Positions 36,747 through 45,462 of a stretch of 64,000 bases of DNA are shown here, piece after piece. The notes under the pieces are model-generated. The model made no database searches, had not been told where the DNA came from, and saw nothing but the letters and a program-made list of their open reading frames with translations. The position numbers and the translations under genes are program-made. The stretch lies in assembly GCA_947627175.1 (NCBI GenBank), contig CANQVA010000002.1, positions 62,001 through 126,000 on the forward strand, read 5' to 3'. The stretch is from an uncultured Ruminococcus sp. GTDB lineage: Bacteria; Bacillota; Clostridia; Oscillospirales; Ruminococcaceae. Each line of letters begins with the position of its first letter. Position 1 is the stretch's first letter.

Positions 36747-37706
36747 ATGACAAAAATGTATCTTATAGTGAATCTTGTTGCCGGAAAAGCTATGATAAGC
36801 GATATTCTCGGCAATATAATAAATGAATTTACAAAAAACGGATATGAAGTTACTGTACACCCCACACAAAACGGTCAAGATGCATCAGAATCTGCAAAAT
36901 ATGCGTGTGAGAGTAATTATTATGATGTTCTTGTATGTGCAGGCGGTGACGGAACTTTAAGTCAATGTTTGCAAGGCATAATGAAAAGTGAACGGAAAAT
37001 TCCAATAGGATATATTCCGGCAGGTTCAACAAATGACTTTGCGAGAAGTCTTGAAATACCAAAGGGAATTATGGAGTCTGTAAACTGGATTATCAACGGT
37101 CATCCCGTTGAATGTGATGCAGGCTGTTTCAATGATTCATATTTCATGTATATAGCGGCTTTCGGAGCTTTCACCAACATAACCTATGAAACACCACAGC
37201 AAGTAAAAAATATACTTGGTCATGCGGCATATATTTTGAATGCTCTTATGCAGCTTACAAGCATACGTTCAAAGCGTATGAAAATTGAATATAACGACAA
37301 TGTAATTGAAGATGATTTTCTTTTGGGAATGGTCACAAATACTGCATCTGTTGCGGGTTTGCTTTCAATGAATGATTTTATGCTTGACGATGGATTATTT
37401 GAAGTTATACTCATAAAAAAGCCTTCAAATCTTGTACAACTGCAACGTATAGTGACTTCACTACTTGACATAAAAGAAGAAATAGACAGCGACTATATAA
37501 AATTTTTTCGGACGGATAAAATAATTTTTACTTGTCTTGACAAAGAACCTGCTACATGGACAATAGACGGAGAGTACGGCGGAGATTCAATGCAATGTAC
37601 TATTTCAAATGCCCAGAAAGCAGTATCATTTATGATATGTGACTGCGATGAAACTAAATTTTCACATGATGAAGTAATAAATTTTGAAATTGATGAAGAT
37701 GAATAA
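36747..37706 (+). CDS. Diacylglycerol kinase-family lipid kinase (YegS/DgkB type)
   Basis: 319 residues from the ATG at 36747, with AGGAGG nine bases upstream; the longer track start overlaps the promoter. The catalytic domain (about 1-130) has LIVNLVAGKA, the nucleotide loop CAGGDGTLSQCLQGI and the IPIGYIPAGSTNDFARSL segment, all DAGK signatures. The C-terminal beta domain ends with WTIDGEYGG, also conserved. These soluble enzymes phosphorylate diacylglycerol or related lipids, feeding phosphatidic acid back to phospholipid synthesis after lipoteichoic acid assembly. The next gene starts 70 bases on, so it may be co-transcribed. Confidence 0.9.
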   Translation: MTKMYLIVNLVAGKAMISDILGNIINEFTKNGYEVTVHPTQNGQDASESAKYACESNYYDVLVCAGGDGTLSQCLQGIMKSERKIPIGYIPAGSTNDFARSLEIPKGIMESVNWIINGHPVECDAGCFNDSYFMYIAAFGAFTNITYETPQQVKNILGHAAYILNALMQLTSIRSKRMKIEYNDNVIEDDFLLGMVTNTASVAGLLSMNDFMLDDGLFEVILIKKPSNLVQLQRIVTSLLDIKEEIDSDYIKFFRTDKIIFTCLDKEPATWTIDGEYGGDSMQCTISNAQKAVSFMICDCDETKFSHDEVINFEIDEDE

Positions 37707-37776
37707 TAAAAATATGTCCTTTTTTGATATTATCAGGCGAATATATTATTGAAAATAAAAAAGAAAGGAAGAGCTT

Positions 37777-39327
37777 ATGAAGTTCAACAAAAAAATTGCG
37801 ATATGTGCATTTACAGCTGTATTAAGCGTTATTTCTGCTGTTCCGTCAGCTGTATATGCCGATAGTTCTGCACGTGAATGGTTCACAGATGACAGCGGAC
37901 GTATTTTTTATTACGATGCAGACGGAAATTATCTTACGGGTGAGCAGGAAATTGACGGACAGAAATATCTTTTCTCCGCAAATGGCGTTCTTAAAACAGG
38001 TTGGCGGACGATAGACGGAAAAAGATTTTATTTTGACCCCGAAACAGGAAAACCTTTGTCAGGCTGGATTGAATACTGTGGTAAAAAATACTACATTGAC
38101 ACGGAAAAGGGAAAAATTACAGAATGTTTCAAAGAAAGTGACGACGGTGCATACATTCTTTCGGAAAAAGGCTCTGCCGTTACAGAAGAAGGATTTACGG
38201 AAATAGGCGAAGATACATATTATGTAAATTCAGACGGAAAAGCACAGACAGGCGAAACTGTAATAGATGACAGTACATACTTTTTTACAAATGACGGCAA
38301 AATGTCAACAGGAATTATCAAAAATGACAATGGTGAATGTTTTATATTCGGTACAGACGGAAAAATGCTTACAGGCTGGCAGGATTATGAGGGAAATAAG
38401 TATTATCTCGGAAATGACGGAGTTATGGCGAAAGGCTGGCAGGACATTGACGAAAAAAGATATTATTTTTCTGAAGAAGGTATTATAACAACGGGAAAAG
38501 TTATAATTGATGAAAATATGTATTATTTTTCACCTGACGGCATAATGATGACGGAATGGGTTGAGGACGGCGACAAAAAATATTATTGTGGCAATGACGG
38601 AAGAATACTTTTCGGTCGTCATGTTGTTGATGATGCGGAATATTATTTTTCGCCTGACGGCTCTGTTGCAACAGGTCTTATTACAATACCTGACGACGGT
38701 ACATATTTTTTCGGTGATGACGGAAAAAGACAAACAGGCTGGATAAAAGTAAATGACAATCAATGTTATTTCAGTAACGAAAACGGAAAAATGGTTTTCG
38801 GCTGGCAGACGATTGACGGCTATCAATATTTTTTCAACGATTCCGGAATAATGGAAACGAATACTACAATTGACGGAAAAGTAATCGGTGAGGACGGCAG
38901 AGTTCAGCTTTCAGCAGTACAACAGAGGGCAAATGCTGTAATAGCACGTATAGGCACAAGCTCACAAGCAATTTATAATTTTGTCGTAAACAACAACAGG
39001 TACAGTCATATGGAAGCCACAAAGACACAAGCACAAATTGAGGCTATAGGCTGGTCATATTTTGCAAATTATGCTTTTGACAATCGCTTTATAGTATGCT
39101 ATTATTACGCCGCAATAACAGACTTGCTCTATAAACAAGCAGGATATGAGTCAAGAATAGTTCACGGTACGGGCAGAGGAAGTGGCGACCATTACTGGAA
39201 TGAAGTAAAAATCAATGGATATTGGACTTGTATAGATACCTGCAACGGATATTTTCAGGTAAGTTTCAGTTATTTACAGTCACAAAATTACACTTTTTAT
39301 AATTATGTTTATCCGACATATAATTAA
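37777..39327 (+). CDS. Secreted protein with cell-wall-binding repeats and a transglutaminase-like domain
   Basis: 516 residues. Signal peptide 1-28 (ends PSAVYA). About 15 choline/glucan-binding-type repeats (about 33-375) each with a GxxYYF- or GWQxI-like core, for example GWRTIDGKRFYFDPETGKPL and GWQDYEGNKYYLGNDG. The C-terminal 130 residues are a transglutaminase/NlpC-like fold with a catalytic triad candidate: Cys in DNRFIVCYYYAAI, His in GSGDHYWNEV and Asp in YWTCIDTCNGY. It should bind the wall or a polysaccharide through its repeats and cross-link or cleave a peptide bond. It resembles surface proteins of Firmicutes that combine these two modules. First gene of the surface island. Confidence 0.85.
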   Translation: MKFNKKIAICAFTAVLSVISAVPSAVYADSSAREWFTDDSGRIFYYDADGNYLTGEQEIDGQKYLFSANGVLKTGWRTIDGKRFYFDPETGKPLSGWIEYCGKKYYIDTEKGKITECFKESDDGAYILSEKGSAVTEEGFTEIGEDTYYVNSDGKAQTGETVIDDSTYFFTNDGKMSTGIIKNDNGECFIFGTDGKMLTGWQDYEGNKYYLGNDGVMAKGWQDIDEKRYYFSEEGIITTGKVIIDENMYYFSPDGIMMTEWVEDGDKKYYCGNDGRILFGRHVVDDAEYYFSPDGSVATGLITIPDDGTYFFGDDGKRQTGWIKVNDNQCYFSNENGKMVFGWQTIDGYQYFFNDSGIMETNTTIDGKVIGEDGRVQLSAVQQRANAVIARIGTSSQAIYNFVVNNNRYSHMEATKTQAQIEAIGWSYFANYAFDNRFIVCYYYAAITDLLYKQAGYESRIVHGTGRGSGDHYWNEVKINGYWTCIDTCNGYFQVSFSYLQSQNYTFYNYVYPTYN

Positions 39328-39389
39328 AATAGTCCTGTTCTCATAAAACGTTCAGGATTTATGAATTTGTGATAATGGAGGAAAAAAAT

Positions 39390-40199
39390 ATGAATTCAAA
39401 AGCTATATTATTCGCAACCGCTTTACTTCTGACAGTGTCAGCAGTTTCATGCGGAAATGACGAATCAGAAGATTCTACTGTAAGTATTTCACTCAGTGAG
39501 GAAAAAACAACAGAAAATTCAACGGAAGATTCTACAGAAGAAACTGAAACAGAAATTACTTCTGATACAACAACAACGACATCATCTACAGAAGAAAGCG
39601 GTACAGAAACAAATACTTCAACTGATACAGAAGTAACTACAACAACAACGGCAGTGACAACAGTTGCAGAAGTTCCACAGCCGGAAGAAACTACTCCGCC
39701 GGAACAAGTTGAACAGCCTGTTGAAAACGTTGATGAAAATCAGGAAGAAAATAATAATCAGCCGGAAAATAATAATGACAACGGAAATGAAAATCAGCCG
39801 GAAGAACCACAGCAGGAAGAAGTGAAATTCAATATTGACCAACTGTTGACAGATGCGTCGGGAATAGTTTCACGTCTTGGCACTCCTGTTTATGAAGGCG
39901 GTGGTGCAGCTTGTCTTACAAACGGACATGATGATAAAATTTACCAGTATGACGGACTTGAAATACAGTGTTACGTTGACGGAGACACAGAATATATATT
40001 CCAGATTGAAATAACAGGCGGTAATTATCAGACAGATAAGGGCATTAAAATCGGTAGTACATGTGCAGACGTTGAAAGTGCTTATGGTACAGGCACGGAA
40101 AGCGGAAACATGATTATTTACAGTTCAGGCAATAATGAAATGGACATACAGTATGACGGTGATATTGTAACTACTATTTTCTTCTATACTCCCGTATAA
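39390..40199 (+). CDS. Thr/Glu-rich lipoprotein of unknown function
   Basis: 269 residues from the ATG at 39390 (GGAGG upstream). The N-terminus MNSKAILFATALLLTVSAV ends in a SAVSC lipobox. A long linker rich in Thr, Glu, Pro, Gln and Asn (about 30-150) leads to a C-terminal globular domain of about 115 residues with two cysteines (ACLTNG and STCADVESAYG). I do not recognise that domain; the GIKIGSTCADVESAYG segment resembles small secreted domains that follow similar linkers in other ruminococci. It lies 16 bases before the MBOAT gene and so may be part of the O-acetylation operon. Confidence 0.75.
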   Translation: MNSKAILFATALLLTVSAVSCGNDESEDSTVSISLSEEKTTENSTEDSTEETETEITSDTTTTTSSTEESGTETNTSTDTEVTTTTTAVTTVAEVPQPEETTPPEQVEQPVENVDENQEENNNQPENNNDNGNENQPEEPQQEEVKFNIDQLLTDASGIVSRLGTPVYEGGGAACLTNGHDDKIYQYDGLEIQCYVDGDTEYIFQIEITGGNYQTDKGIKIGSTCADVESAYGTGTESGNMIIYSSGNNEMDIQYDGDIVTTIFFYTPV

Positions 40200-40215
40200 G
40201 AAAGGGGGAACTGTT

Positions 40216-41622
40216 TTGGTATTCAGCAGTCCCGTATTTCTGTTTATATTTTTAACATCTGTCTATATACTATATCGTATAATTCCGACTGTTAAATCTA
40301 AAAACATTCTCCTGCTTATTTTCAGCATAGCATTTTATACCTACGGAGAACCGAAAGCAATAGTTCTGATGATAATTTCTATCATCATGAATTATATTTT
40401 CGGACTTTCCATGAAAAAAACAAATAAAGCAAGAAAAACTGTTCTTGTAATAAGTATTGCGTCAAATCTGCTTATGCTCGGTATTTTCAAATATGCCGGA
40501 TTCGGTGCGGAAATGCTTAACCGTCTGCCGTTTCTCAGTATGAGTATACCGAATATTGCCCTCCCTATAGGTATATCATTCTATACATTTCAGGCAATGT
40601 CATATGTTATTGACGCTTACAAAGAACCGAAATATATTCAAAGAAGTTTTTACAGGCTTGCCCTTTACATAACGTTTTTTCCTCAACTCGTTGCAGGTCC
40701 TATCATCAAGTATTATGATTTTGCTGAACAGATTGACAAAAGAAAACTTACCCCCGAAAAAAATGCACAGGGTATAAGGAGATTTATAACAGGTCTTTCA
40801 AAAAAATTACTTATCGCAAATACAATGGCTGTTACTGCTGACTATGTATACGGACTTGAAACAGATAAACTTACATTCCCTCTTGCATGGTTGGGAGCTG
40901 TTTCTTATATGTTGCAGATTTATTTTGATTTCAGCGGTTACAGTGATATGGCTATAGGACTTGGTGCAATGTTCGGATTTGAATTTAAGGAAAATTTCAA
41001 TTATCCGTATATATCAGGAAGTATGCAGGAATTTTGGAAAAGGTGGCATATATCCGTTTCAACGTGGTTCAAGGAATATTTATATATACCGCTCGGCGGA
41101 AACAGAAAAGGCAGTGTCCGCACGGCTTTAAACAAGCTGTTTGTTTTTTTCTGTACGGGACTATGGCACGGTGCAAGCCTGAATTTCATAGTATGGGGAC
41201 TTATAAACGGTGTATTCATGATGCTTGAATCATACAAAATCATAAACACTGAAAAATTGTTCAGACCATTCAGGCATATTTACACACTTCTTGTGACTGT
41301 TACAGCGTTTGTATTTTTCAGGGCAGATAATATAACATCCGCTTGTCGTTTTATAGGCAGAATGTTCAGTCCGTCACATAACAGTGCCGAAAGCACAGCA
41401 ATATTTATACAGCAATTTACCCCTATGTATATTATAATGCTTGTGTTTGCCTGCATATTCTCAATGCCTGTATGGCAGACGGCAAAAAGAAAAATAACCT
41501 CTGAAAAAATACTTTCAGCAGGTGAAATATTTTCATATGCAGTATCGCTTGTAATGCTTATTATCTGTATATTTACACTTTCATCATCTTCATACAATCC
41601 GTTTATTTATTTCAGATTCTGA
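40216..41622 (+). CDS. MBOAT O-acyltransferase (AlgI/DltB type)
   Basis: 468 residues starting at TTG 40216, seven bases after AAAGGGGG. About ten membrane segments. LPIGISFYTFQAMSYVIDAY, YISGSMQEFWKRWHISVSTW and FVFFCTGLWHGASLNFIVWG are hallmark MBOAT segments; the last holds the catalytic His. Proteins of this type pass an acetyl group through the membrane to an extracellular acceptor, working with an SGNH/AlgJ-like partner, which is the next gene. The substrate is probably a surface polysaccharide. It has no fused DltB-type D-alanine partner genes nearby. Confidence 0.92.
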   Translation: MVFSSPVFLFIFLTSVYILYRIIPTVKSKNILLLIFSIAFYTYGEPKAIVLMIISIIMNYIFGLSMKKTNKARKTVLVISIASNLLMLGIFKYAGFGAEMLNRLPFLSMSIPNIALPIGISFYTFQAMSYVIDAYKEPKYIQRSFYRLALYITFFPQLVAGPIIKYYDFAEQIDKRKLTPEKNAQGIRRFITGLSKKLLIANTMAVTADYVYGLETDKLTFPLAWLGAVSYMLQIYFDFSGYSDMAIGLGAMFGFEFKENFNYPYISGSMQEFWKRWHISVSTWFKEYLYIPLGGNRKGSVRTALNKLFVFFCTGLWHGASLNFIVWGLINGVFMMLESYKIINTEKLFRPFRHIYTLLVTVTAFVFFRADNITSACRFIGRMFSPSHNSAESTAIFIQQFTPMYIIMLVFACIFSMPVWQTAKRKITSEKILSAGEIFSYAVSLVMLIICIFTLSSSSYNPFIYFRF

Positions 41623-41633
41623 CGGAGGTATAT

Positions 41634-43028
41634 ATGAAAAAAAACATATTATATAAAATATATTCGGCTGTATTCATAGGGATATGCCTTGTACCGTCTG
41701 CATTTATGCCGTTTGTTAAATCTGATGCTTCAGATGAAAAACGCCGTCTTTCAGATGCTCCAAAAATAAAAGACGATAATGGCAATATAAATTTTGAATA
41801 TTTTGACGAATTTGAAACTTATTTTTCGGAACACTTTGCTTTCCGCCAACAATTAGTTACACTTGACGGACGGCTAAAATCGACAGTTTTCGGGACTTCT
41901 CCAAATGATGACGTGATAGTCGGAAAAAACGGCTGGCTCTATTACGGTGAAACAGTAAACGATTTTCTTAATATAGATACCCTGAGTGACAGAGGGGTAA
42001 ATAATATAAAGAATAATCTTGAAATGATGAACAACTACTGCGAACAGAATAACGCACGGTTTATATTCACAATAGCACCGAATAAAAATTCCGTTTATCC
42101 TGAATATATGCCGTTTAATTACTCCCCCACAGAAAATAAGGGAAATTATGAAAAACTTTCAGAGAGTTTTGAAGATGATTTCCCTTTCTGCGATATGAAA
42201 GAAGTTATTCTGAATACAGAGTCAAATATTCCGCTTTACCACAAAAAAGACACACACTGGAATAACCTCGGAGCATATGCAGGTCATGCACGCCTTTTAG
42301 AAATGCTCGGCAGGGAAAAATGCCCCTCCGGAAACTGGACAATCAGAAATGACCATCAGGGCGATTTGGCGGACATGATTTATCCGTCTGAAAAACCGGA
42401 CGATATGCAGATATACAGTGACTATGAATATAAATATCAGTATCTCGGACATTTCAGGGCTTTTGACGATATGTCAATAAAAACGTTCTGTGAAGGAAAA
42501 AACGGAAATTTACTTATGTACCGTGATTCATACGGAGAAGCTATACTTCCCTTTATGGCTGAATGTTTCGGCTCTGCCGAATTTACAAGGACAGTACCGT
42601 ACAGAATGGACGGAATAGGTGAAAACGGTGCAGATACAGTTATACTTGAAATTGTTGAAAGAAATATACCCGATTTGCAGAAATATGCTCCCGTTATGCC
42701 TGCACCAATTGAAGAAAGTCTGAAATTCAAAAATCTTGAAGTGTGTCACGATGTGACTGTAAAATATGAAAAAAACGGAAAGTATATTCATATATTCGGA
42801 GAACTCGGAAAAGACTTTTTTTCAGGCAGTAACACGAAAATATTTATAACTGCAAACGGCATAAATTATATGGCTTTCAATGCCTTTGAGGATAAACTCC
42901 TTGAACATGAGGGCGAAACAAGTGACAACGGTTTTTCTCTCTATATTTCTGAAGATTCGGGAGTAAACCCTGAAAATATAACTATAATAACAATAAATGA
43001 TGACGGTAGTGCGGTTTCGTCACAATAG
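41634..43028 (+). CDS. AlgJ/AlgX-like SGNH O-acetyltransferase (DHHW type)
   Basis: 464 residues, starting 11 bases after the MBOAT stop. One N-terminal membrane segment (about 8-28), then an extracellular SGNH-like domain. The catalytic residues appear as YHKKDTHWNNLGAYAGH (Asp and His of the DxHW motif) and LLMYRDSYGEAILPFMAE (nucleophile Ser). NDDVIVGKNGWLYYGE is also a family mark. It takes the acetyl group exported by the MBOAT and attaches it to a glycan. Together they form a two-gene O-acetylation module. Confidence 0.9.
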   Translation: MKKNILYKIYSAVFIGICLVPSAFMPFVKSDASDEKRRLSDAPKIKDDNGNINFEYFDEFETYFSEHFAFRQQLVTLDGRLKSTVFGTSPNDDVIVGKNGWLYYGETVNDFLNIDTLSDRGVNNIKNNLEMMNNYCEQNNARFIFTIAPNKNSVYPEYMPFNYSPTENKGNYEKLSESFEDDFPFCDMKEVILNTESNIPLYHKKDTHWNNLGAYAGHARLLEMLGREKCPSGNWTIRNDHQGDLADMIYPSEKPDDMQIYSDYEYKYQYLGHFRAFDDMSIKTFCEGKNGNLLMYRDSYGEAILPFMAECFGSAEFTRTVPYRMDGIGENGADTVILEIVERNIPDLQKYAPVMPAPIEESLKFKNLEVCHDVTVKYEKNGKYIHIFGELGKDFFSGSNTKIFITANGINYMAFNAFEDKLLEHEGETSDNGFSLYISEDSGVNPENITIITINDDGSAVSSQ

Positions 43029-43051
43029 ACAATAAAGAAAGGAAATTTTTT

Positions 43052-45373
43052 ATGAAAAAATCAGAAATACTTGCTGTTGTTTCAGCTTTTACATTTTCTG
43101 CAACTACATTAAATACAATTGTATGCCCGAATGTTTTCGCAGAAGGTATTACTCCGGTTTATGAACATTTCAATAAAAATGATGTAAACGGAAAAATAAC
43201 TGTTGAAATTCCTGAAAACACTTCAGCTGAAATAAAAATAAATTTTACTTCTCCTGAAGTAACAGACGAACCATATTATATCACATATGCAGACGGCGGA
43301 AATTCGTATTCATTCGACATTGAAGGCAGAGATACAACCGATGACGACTACCGCAATTATACTCTCAATGTTTCAATAACAGACAGTGAATACAATGATA
43401 CAGCCGTTTATAACGAGACATTCACAATTCCCGACGGCAACGACAATCCCGACAGTTTTAAAGACATAACATACACTTTCACAATTGATAGCGAATATTC
43501 AGGGAATGAATGGGAAATTTTATCTGAAACAGAAACAAATAAAAATATTCTTCTTCATTTAAATTCTTACCTCAGAGGCGATGTAAACGGTGATAATTTT
43601 ATAGATGCTGTAGATGCAACACAAATTCAGGAATATTATGCAATAGTTTCTACAGGCGGTGAAGGTAATTTCAATGAAAGACAAAAACTTTCGGGAGATG
43701 TAAACTTTGATAATCTGATTGATGCAGTTGATGCTACACAAGTACAACTATATTATGCAGAACTTTCAACAGTTGGTACTGCTACATGGATTAAGCAGAA
43801 AAATGAAACTACAACTTCAGCAACTAATTTAACAACAAAAACTACAACTACAACAACAGCTACCGAAAAAACCTCTTCAAAACAGACTACCAACACAACA
43901 ACAACTTCTGAAAAAACCTCTTCAAAACAGACTACCACCACAACAACAACTTCTTCAATGCAAACTACAACAACTACAACAACAACAACTACTGAAAATA
44001 CTTCTTCAAAACAGATTACCACAACAACAACAACAACAACAACTACTACTACTGAAAAAACATCTTCAAAACAAACAACCAACACAACAACAACTTCTGA
44101 AAAAACCTCATCAAAACAGACTACAAACACAACTACAACTTCTGCAATAAATAATATTGATTATTCATGGTATAGTGATTCAATAAAAACCATGTCAGGA
44201 GAAGCTGACAATCTTTTATTTCATAATTATTATCTCTATGATATAAACAAAGACGGCGTTTATGAACTTATAATTGAAATGGGTGCAAGTGAGGCAACAA
44301 ACACATATTCAATATACACCATTAAAAATAATGAAATGGTATTTTTAGGCGATATTTCGGCAAGTCACAGTGTTCTTTGTGAAGATGGCGGAAAACTCTA
44401 TAAAAATAATTGCCATATGGGGTATCAGTCAATAAATTTGATAGAATTTGACGGAAATGAAATTTCCGAAACAAATACATATGAAAAAGATCAGTCCGAA
44501 AATTATATAGACTGCGGAACAGCTGTTCAGTCATATGACTGGAGTAATATGACAGGTATCAATAATATTATTGCTGATATAAAGGGCACACAACCAAATA
44601 ATACAACTACCAACACCACGACAACAACAACAACAACAACTACTACTACTACTACTACTACAACTACCACAGATTCGTCTGTAATTTCATATGACAGTCA
44701 TGGGTTAGTAAATGATGCTCTCAATCTCCGTTCAGCTCCTGACTTGAATGCGAGTATTATTCTTGTTATGCCTTTAAATTCATCTGTTACAATATCAGGC
44801 TATACTGATGAATGGTATAAAGTGAGTTATCAGTCCGGCGGAAATACATATTATGGTTATGCAAGCAGGAGTTATATAACTGATACTGCCGATGTAGACT
44901 GGCAGAGTGCATACAAGAAAAAACTCGCCTCACTCACAAGTGAATATGATTTCATAACAAGTGATTCCGCTATGTATGATTTAGTTGATATTAACGGAAA
45001 CGGCATACCTGAACTTATTGTATCAGACGGCACGGCTCACGCATCAATATGCAAAGTGTATACATATGTAAGTGGTGGTTATACAGAAACAACATTCTCT
45101 GATATTTCATCGGGATTCGCTGAATATGGCACTATGGGCGTTGATACTGAAAACCACGTAGCAAGAAGTTATTATTATGGTATGGGTTATGAAGTGACAA
45201 GTTTCTACAGATTGGAAGGCACAGAATTTATACATATAGCATCATTCAGCTATGACGGAAGTAATTACCAGTACAACAGTAACACTGTAACAGAATCACA
45301 ATATAATTCATATCGCAGTCAATATAATTATTCGTTTGGTACATATGGAAGAAAATACACATATACATCATAA
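43052..45373 (+). CDS. Secreted protein with internal dockerin, Thr-rich linkers and SH3 domain
   Basis: 773 residues. Signal peptide 1-31 (ends NVFA). N-terminal beta region (32-175) of unknown type; a dockerin in the middle (about 176-240) with RGDVNGDNFIDAVDATQIQ and SGDVNFDNLIDAVDATQVQ; a Thr-rich repeat stalk (about 255-365) built from TEKTSSKQTTNTTTTS-type units; a DINKDGVYELIIEMG domain (about 368-505); a poly-Thr run (about 508-540); an SH3-like domain (about 548-612, ALNLRSAPDLNASIILVM); and a C-terminal domain with LVDINGNGIPELIVSDG. No catalytic family is recognised, so it looks like an adaptor: wall binding by SH3, cohesin binding by dockerin. It starts 23 bases after the AlgJ-like gene. 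Confidence 0.82.
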   Translation: MKKSEILAVVSAFTFSATTLNTIVCPNVFAEGITPVYEHFNKNDVNGKITVEIPENTSAEIKINFTSPEVTDEPYYITYADGGNSYSFDIEGRDTTDDDYRNYTLNVSITDSEYNDTAVYNETFTIPDGNDNPDSFKDITYTFTIDSEYSGNEWEILSETETNKNILLHLNSYLRGDVNGDNFIDAVDATQIQEYYAIVSTGGEGNFNERQKLSGDVNFDNLIDAVDATQVQLYYAELSTVGTATWIKQKNETTTSATNLTTKTTTTTTATEKTSSKQTTNTTTTSEKTSSKQTTTTTTTSSMQTTTTTTTTTTENTSSKQITTTTTTTTTTTTEKTSSKQTTNTTTTSEKTSSKQTTNTTTTSAINNIDYSWYSDSIKTMSGEADNLLFHNYYLYDINKDGVYELIIEMGASEATNTYSIYTIKNNEMVFLGDISASHSVLCEDGGKLYKNNCHMGYQSINLIEFDGNEISETNTYEKDQSENYIDCGTAVQSYDWSNMTGINNIIADIKGTQPNNTTTNTTTTTTTTTTTTTTTTTTTDSSVISYDSHGLVNDALNLRSAPDLNASIILVMPLNSSVTISGYTDEWYKVSYQSGGNTYYGYASRSYITDTADVDWQSAYKKKLASLTSEYDFITSDSAMYDLVDINGNGIPELIVSDGTAHASICKVYTYVSGGYTETTFSDISSGFAEYGTMGVDTENHVARSYYYGMGYEVTSFYRLEGTEFIHIASFSYDGSNYQYNSNTVTESQYNSYRSQYNYSFGTYGRKYTYTS
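43859..44150 (+). repeat. Tandem coding repeats in the dockerin-SH3 gene
   Basis: Five to six imperfect copies of a unit of about 45-50 bases encoding EKTSSKQTT plus a Thr run. Codons are almost all ACA/ACT/ACC, so copies could recombine and change the stalk length. Confidence 0.8.
44601..44671 (+). repeat. Poly-Thr (ACA/ACT) trinucleotide tract
   Basis: About 23 Thr codons with one Asn near the start, mostly ACA then ACT, in frame. A likely length-variable spacer before the SH3 domain. Confidence 0.85.
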
Positions 45374-45462
45374 TGTATCAAATCTTGCGAAAATCACGGA
45401 AATTATTCATATGAAAAAATAAGCCTATAAAAATAATCAGGACAGACAAAAGGAGTATATTT

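Noticed and set aside
43753-44130. Minus-strand Val-rich repeat ORF
   Set aside because: Antisense reading of the Thr stalk repeats.
43859-44150. CRISPR-like array
   Set aside because: Repeats are contiguous coding Thr units in one long frame, with no unique spacers and no cas genes.
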